Shown here piece after piece: positions 5,677 to 7,444 of a DNA stretch of 7,444 nucleotides. Every line of letters begins with the position of its first letter. Position 1 is the stretch's first letter. The notes under the pieces are model-generated. The model saw only the letters and a program-made list of their open reading frames with translations, made no database searches and was not told the DNA's origin. The DNA comes from Marinosulfonomonas sp. PRT-SC04 (GTDB lineage Bacteria > Pseudomonadota > Alphaproteobacteria > Rhodobacterales > Rhodobacteraceae): the NCBI GenBank assembly GCA_001321835.1, contig JPUR01000212.1, forward strand, positions 1-7,444, read 5' to 3'. The position numbers and the translations under genes are program-made.

Positions 5677-6204
5677 ATGCTGGAAATTCAAACAGAGCGG
5701 TTGATATTGGCGCAACCTATGCGCGCTGATTTCGACGCCGTGGCGCGGTTATGGAACTTGCCCGAAGTATATCATTTTATTGGCGGCACACCACGGCCCA
5801 AAGCTCAGTTGTGGGCCGCATTCCTAACCAATATCGGGGCATGGAGCGCGCTTGGAGCTGGCATGTGGCTGGTGAAGCGCCGCGACACTGGTGCGCTGAT
5901 CGGGCAGGTGGGGTTTCCCTGTGCGATGCGGGGTCATGGCGCTGGGTTTGATGAATACATCGAGGTCGGTTGGCTGTTTGAGGCAGCGGCGCAGGGGCAT
6001 GGTTTTGCCCATGAGGCAATGATCGCGGCGCTGGAGTGGTTTGATGCGGCAAATCTGGCAGATCGTTGTGTCTGCATGATTGATCTGGCCAACACGGCGT
6101 CGATGCGGTTGGCGGATAAGTTGAAATTTGTGAAAACCCGACTGGCAGCCTTTGAGGGCGATGATATCCAGCTGTTTGAACGACGGGTCCCGCCACTGGT
6201 TTAG
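5677..6204 (+). CDS. GNAT-family N-acetyltransferase (RimJ/RimL-like)
   Basis: The 175-residue product has the layout of the RimJ/RimL-type GNAT group (Acetyltransf_3), which transfers acetyl from acetyl-CoA to an amine. The N-terminus IQTERLILAQP (4-14) is the usual TERLxLR-like opening. EVGWLF at 96-101 matches the beta-4 strand, and QGHGFAHEA at 106-114 is the pyrophosphate-binding loop (family pattern Q/R-x-x-G-x-G/A). NTASMRLADKLKF (139-151) matches the usual NxxSxrl.eKlGF motif with the glycine replaced by lysine. The substrate (protein N-terminus, antibiotic or small molecule) cannot be read. The ATG at 5677 is chosen because the open frame upstream runs into the acpP terminator. The ribosome binding site is weak (a GGGTGGG-like run just upstream). 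It is probably a separate unit from acpP. Confidence 0.85.
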   Translation: MLEIQTERLILAQPMRADFDAVARLWNLPEVYHFIGGTPRPKAQLWAAFLTNIGAWSALGAGMWLVKRRDTGALIGQVGFPCAMRGHGAGFDEYIEVGWLFEAAAQGHGFAHEAMIAALEWFDAANLADRCVCMIDLANTASMRLADKLKFVKTRLAAFEGDDIQLFERRVPPLV

Positions 6205-6305
6205 GATCTCGGCCTTGATGTTTCGGCTTTGTGGGCCGCTCGTTCGCCTTTCGCACGATAATTGCGAATATCGGACCTATCCACGGCCTATCTCTGGCGT
6301 TGACT

Positions 6306-6324
6306 TAGAAAAATATTCTATAAT
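6306..6324 (+). promoter_or_regulatory. -10 element and dyad upstream of cysK
   Basis: A perfect TATAAT (6319-6324) lies 32 bases before the cysK start. A TTGACT at 6300-6305 is only 13 bases away, too close for a standard -35. Overlapping the -10 is the inverted repeat TAGAA (6306-6310) / TTCTA (6316-6320) with a 5-base centre, suited to an operator. It loosely resembles the Irr (ICE) motif I recall, but the spacing differs, so no regulator is assigned. Confidence 0.4.
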
Positions 6325-6345
6325 CACGCGAAACTCTGCCCTTGA

Positions 6346-6350
6346 AAGGA
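6346..6350 (+). promoter_or_regulatory. Ribosome binding site that sets the cysK start
   Basis: AAGGA six bases before the ATG at 6357. An in-frame TTG at 6342 would place the site inside the gene, so the ATG is preferred. Confidence 0.75.
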
Positions 6351-6356
6351 CATCCT

Positions 6357-7307
6357 ATGCCCACTCCCCCACGCGGTCTGATCTATGATGATATCACCCA
6401 AACCATCGGCGGAACACCTTTGGTGCGCCTGTCGCGACTGGCCGCTGAGGCCGGAGTTGGCGGCATAATTTTGGCCAAGCTGGAGTTCATGAACCCACTG
6501 AATTCGGTGAAAGACCGGATCGGGGTCGGGATGATCGATGCGCTGGAAGCTTCAGGCGAGTTGAAGCCCGGTGGCACGTTGATCGAGCCGACCAGCGGCA
6601 ACACCGGCATCGCGCTGGCGTTTGTTTGTGCGGCGCGGGGGTATAATTTGATCCTGACGATGCCCGAAAGCATGTCGATTGAGCGCCGCAAGATGCTGGC
6701 GCTGTTGGGCGCACGTCTGGAGCTGACGGAAGCGGCCAAGGGTATGAAGGGCGCGATTGCGCGGGCTGAGGAATTGGCCGCCGAGATTGAAGGCTCGATT
6801 ATTCCACAGCAGTTTGAAAATCCTGCCAATCCTGCCATTCACGTGACAACCACTGCCGAGGAAATTTGGCAGGACACGGCTGGCAATGTCGATGTGTTCA
6901 TCTCTGGGGTTGGCACTGGTGGCACCTTGACGGGTGTTGGCAGCGTTTTGAAGGCGCGCAATCCTGATGTGAAGATCATCGCGGTGGAGCCAACGGCCAG
7001 TCCGATCTTGTCGGGGGGCGATCCTGGGCCACATAAAATTCAGGGCATCGGGGCTGGGTTTGTGCCGAAAAATCTGGATGTCGATCTGATTGACGAAGTG
7101 ATCACTGTTGAGAATGACGCGGCTTTTGCGGCGGCGCGCAAGGTGGCGGCGCTTGAGGGGGTTGCTGTTGGGATTTCGTCGGGGGCTGCACTGGTGGCGG
7201 CACTTGAGGTGGCCAAGCGGCCTGAAATGGCGGGCAAAAGCATCGTGGTGATCTTGCCGAGCTTTGCCGAGCGTTACCTGTCGACGCCGTTGTTTGATTT
7301 CGACTAA
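6357..7307 (+). CDS. cysK: Cysteine synthase A (O-acetylserine sulfhydrylase)
   Basis: This 316-residue PLP enzyme condenses O-acetyl-L-serine with sulfide to give L-cysteine and acetate, in the cytosol. Lys52 in NPLNSVKDR binds PLP. TSGNTG (79-84) is the substrate loop and GTGGT (186-190) holds the PLP phosphate. [10 protein letters not shown] (228-237) and SSGAA (274-278) are family marks. The C-terminal SFAERYLST (302-310) is the form I associate with alphaproteobacterial CysK, where others have DSGERYLST. The length is normal. CysM is less likely given the [10 protein letters not shown] segment. There is a promoter-like site upstream and a strong terminator downstream, so it is probably expressed alone. 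No cysE or sulfate-reduction gene is in the window. Confidence 0.95.
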   Translation: MPTPPRGLIYDDITQTIGGTPLVRLSRLAAEAGVGGIILAKLEFMNPLNSVKDRIGVGMIDALEASGELKPGGTLIEPTSGNTGIALAFVCAARGYNLILTMPESMSIERRKMLALLGARLELTEAAKGMKGAIARAEELAAEIEGSIIPQQFENPANPAIHVTTTAEEIWQDTAGNVDVFISGVGTGGTLTGVGSVLKARNPDVKIIAVEPTASPILSGGDPGPHKIQGIGAGFVPKNLDVDLIDEVITVENDAAFAAARKVAALEGVAVGISSGAALVAALEVAKRPEMAGKSIVVILPSFAERYLSTPLFDFD

Positions 7308-7320
7308 GGGGGGTGATGGG

Positions 7321-7350
7321 CGCCGAGGCCTTTTCAGGACCTCGGCGTTT
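7321..7350 (+). terminator. Rho-independent terminator of cysK
   Basis: CGCCGAGG (7321-7328) and CCTCGGCG (7340-7347) form a perfect 8-bp stem that can extend by CC/GG across a one-base bulge. TTT and a T-rich stretch follow. It starts 13 bases after the cysK stop. Confidence 0.85.
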
Positions 7351-7408
7351 GTCTCGTCATAGTGTTTTTTGCAATTTTGGGTTTATTTGCTTTCCACGAA
7401 TAGGTTTT

Positions 7409-7436
7409 AAGCCACCGGCTTCCAGCCGGTTCGCTT
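7409..7436. repeat. Hairpin at the right edge
   Basis: ACCGGCT (7414-7420) and AGCCGGT (7424-7430) are exact reverse complements around TCC. AAGC (7409-7412) and GCTT (7433-7436) extend the stem after a small internal loop. It could be a terminator for an unseen minus-strand gene to the right, or a dispersed REP-like palindrome. Confidence 0.45.
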
Positions 7437-7444
7437 CAGCGTAA

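Noticed and set aside
6300..6324. TTGACT and TATAAT as a standard sigma-70 promoter
   Set aside because: The 13-base spacer is well short of the usual 16-18. I kept only the -10 and the dyad, at low confidence.

Overview
The window looks like a piece of an alphaproteobacterial chromosome, most likely from a marine Rhodobacteraceae/Roseobacter-group organism. The basis is the protein style of FabD, FabG, AcpP and CysK, the cytochrome b561-YceI fusion, and a small secreted protein with a DGECDDPRFEG-type core that I associate with that family. This is family resemblance from memory, not a database search. The first ten bases are a pure G run, which may be a contig edge.

Layout. (1) 1-1500: a TagD-like cytidylyltransferase gene on the minus strand and a PssA-like CDP-alcohol phosphatidyltransferase gene on the plus strand diverge from a 241-base spacer rich in inverted repeats. 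Just beyond the cytidylyltransferase stop lies a short minus-strand reading frame whose end resembles the C-terminus of a YceI domain, possibly a gene remnant. (2) 1473-3122: a bidirectional hairpin separates the phosphatidyltransferase from a minus-strand gene for a cytochrome b561-YceI fusion. Upstream of that, also on the minus strand, is a small secreted-protein gene with 12-bp tandem repeats in its signal peptide and an apparent one-base frameshift. (3) 3311-5652: the fatty-acid synthesis genes fabD and fabG (one-base overlap), then a 369-base gap with a likely promoter, then acpP and a strong rho-independent terminator. (4) 5677-7350: a GNAT acetyltransferase and cysK, closed by a second strong terminator. 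The last about 90 bases hold only an unexplained hairpin.

How the genes work together. FabD loads malonyl groups onto AcpP and FabG reduces the 3-ketoacyl-AcpP intermediates, so these three make one functional unit in the fatty-acid elongation cycle. The phosphatidyltransferase acts in membrane phospholipid synthesis. Its divergent cytidylyltransferase neighbour may supply or compete for a related phospho-alcohol, but that link is only inferred. CysK makes cysteine from O-acetylserine and sulfide. The b561-YceI fusion is probably an inner-membrane redox protein with a periplasmic lipid-binding-type domain.

Most of the window is ordinary housekeeping sequence. The points most worth a second look are the frameshifted, repeat-bearing small gene, the divergent CDP-alcohol pair with its unusual motifs, and the YceI-like tail at the left edge. 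I see no CRISPR array, tRNA, rRNA, insertion sequence or clearly novel multi-gene system.
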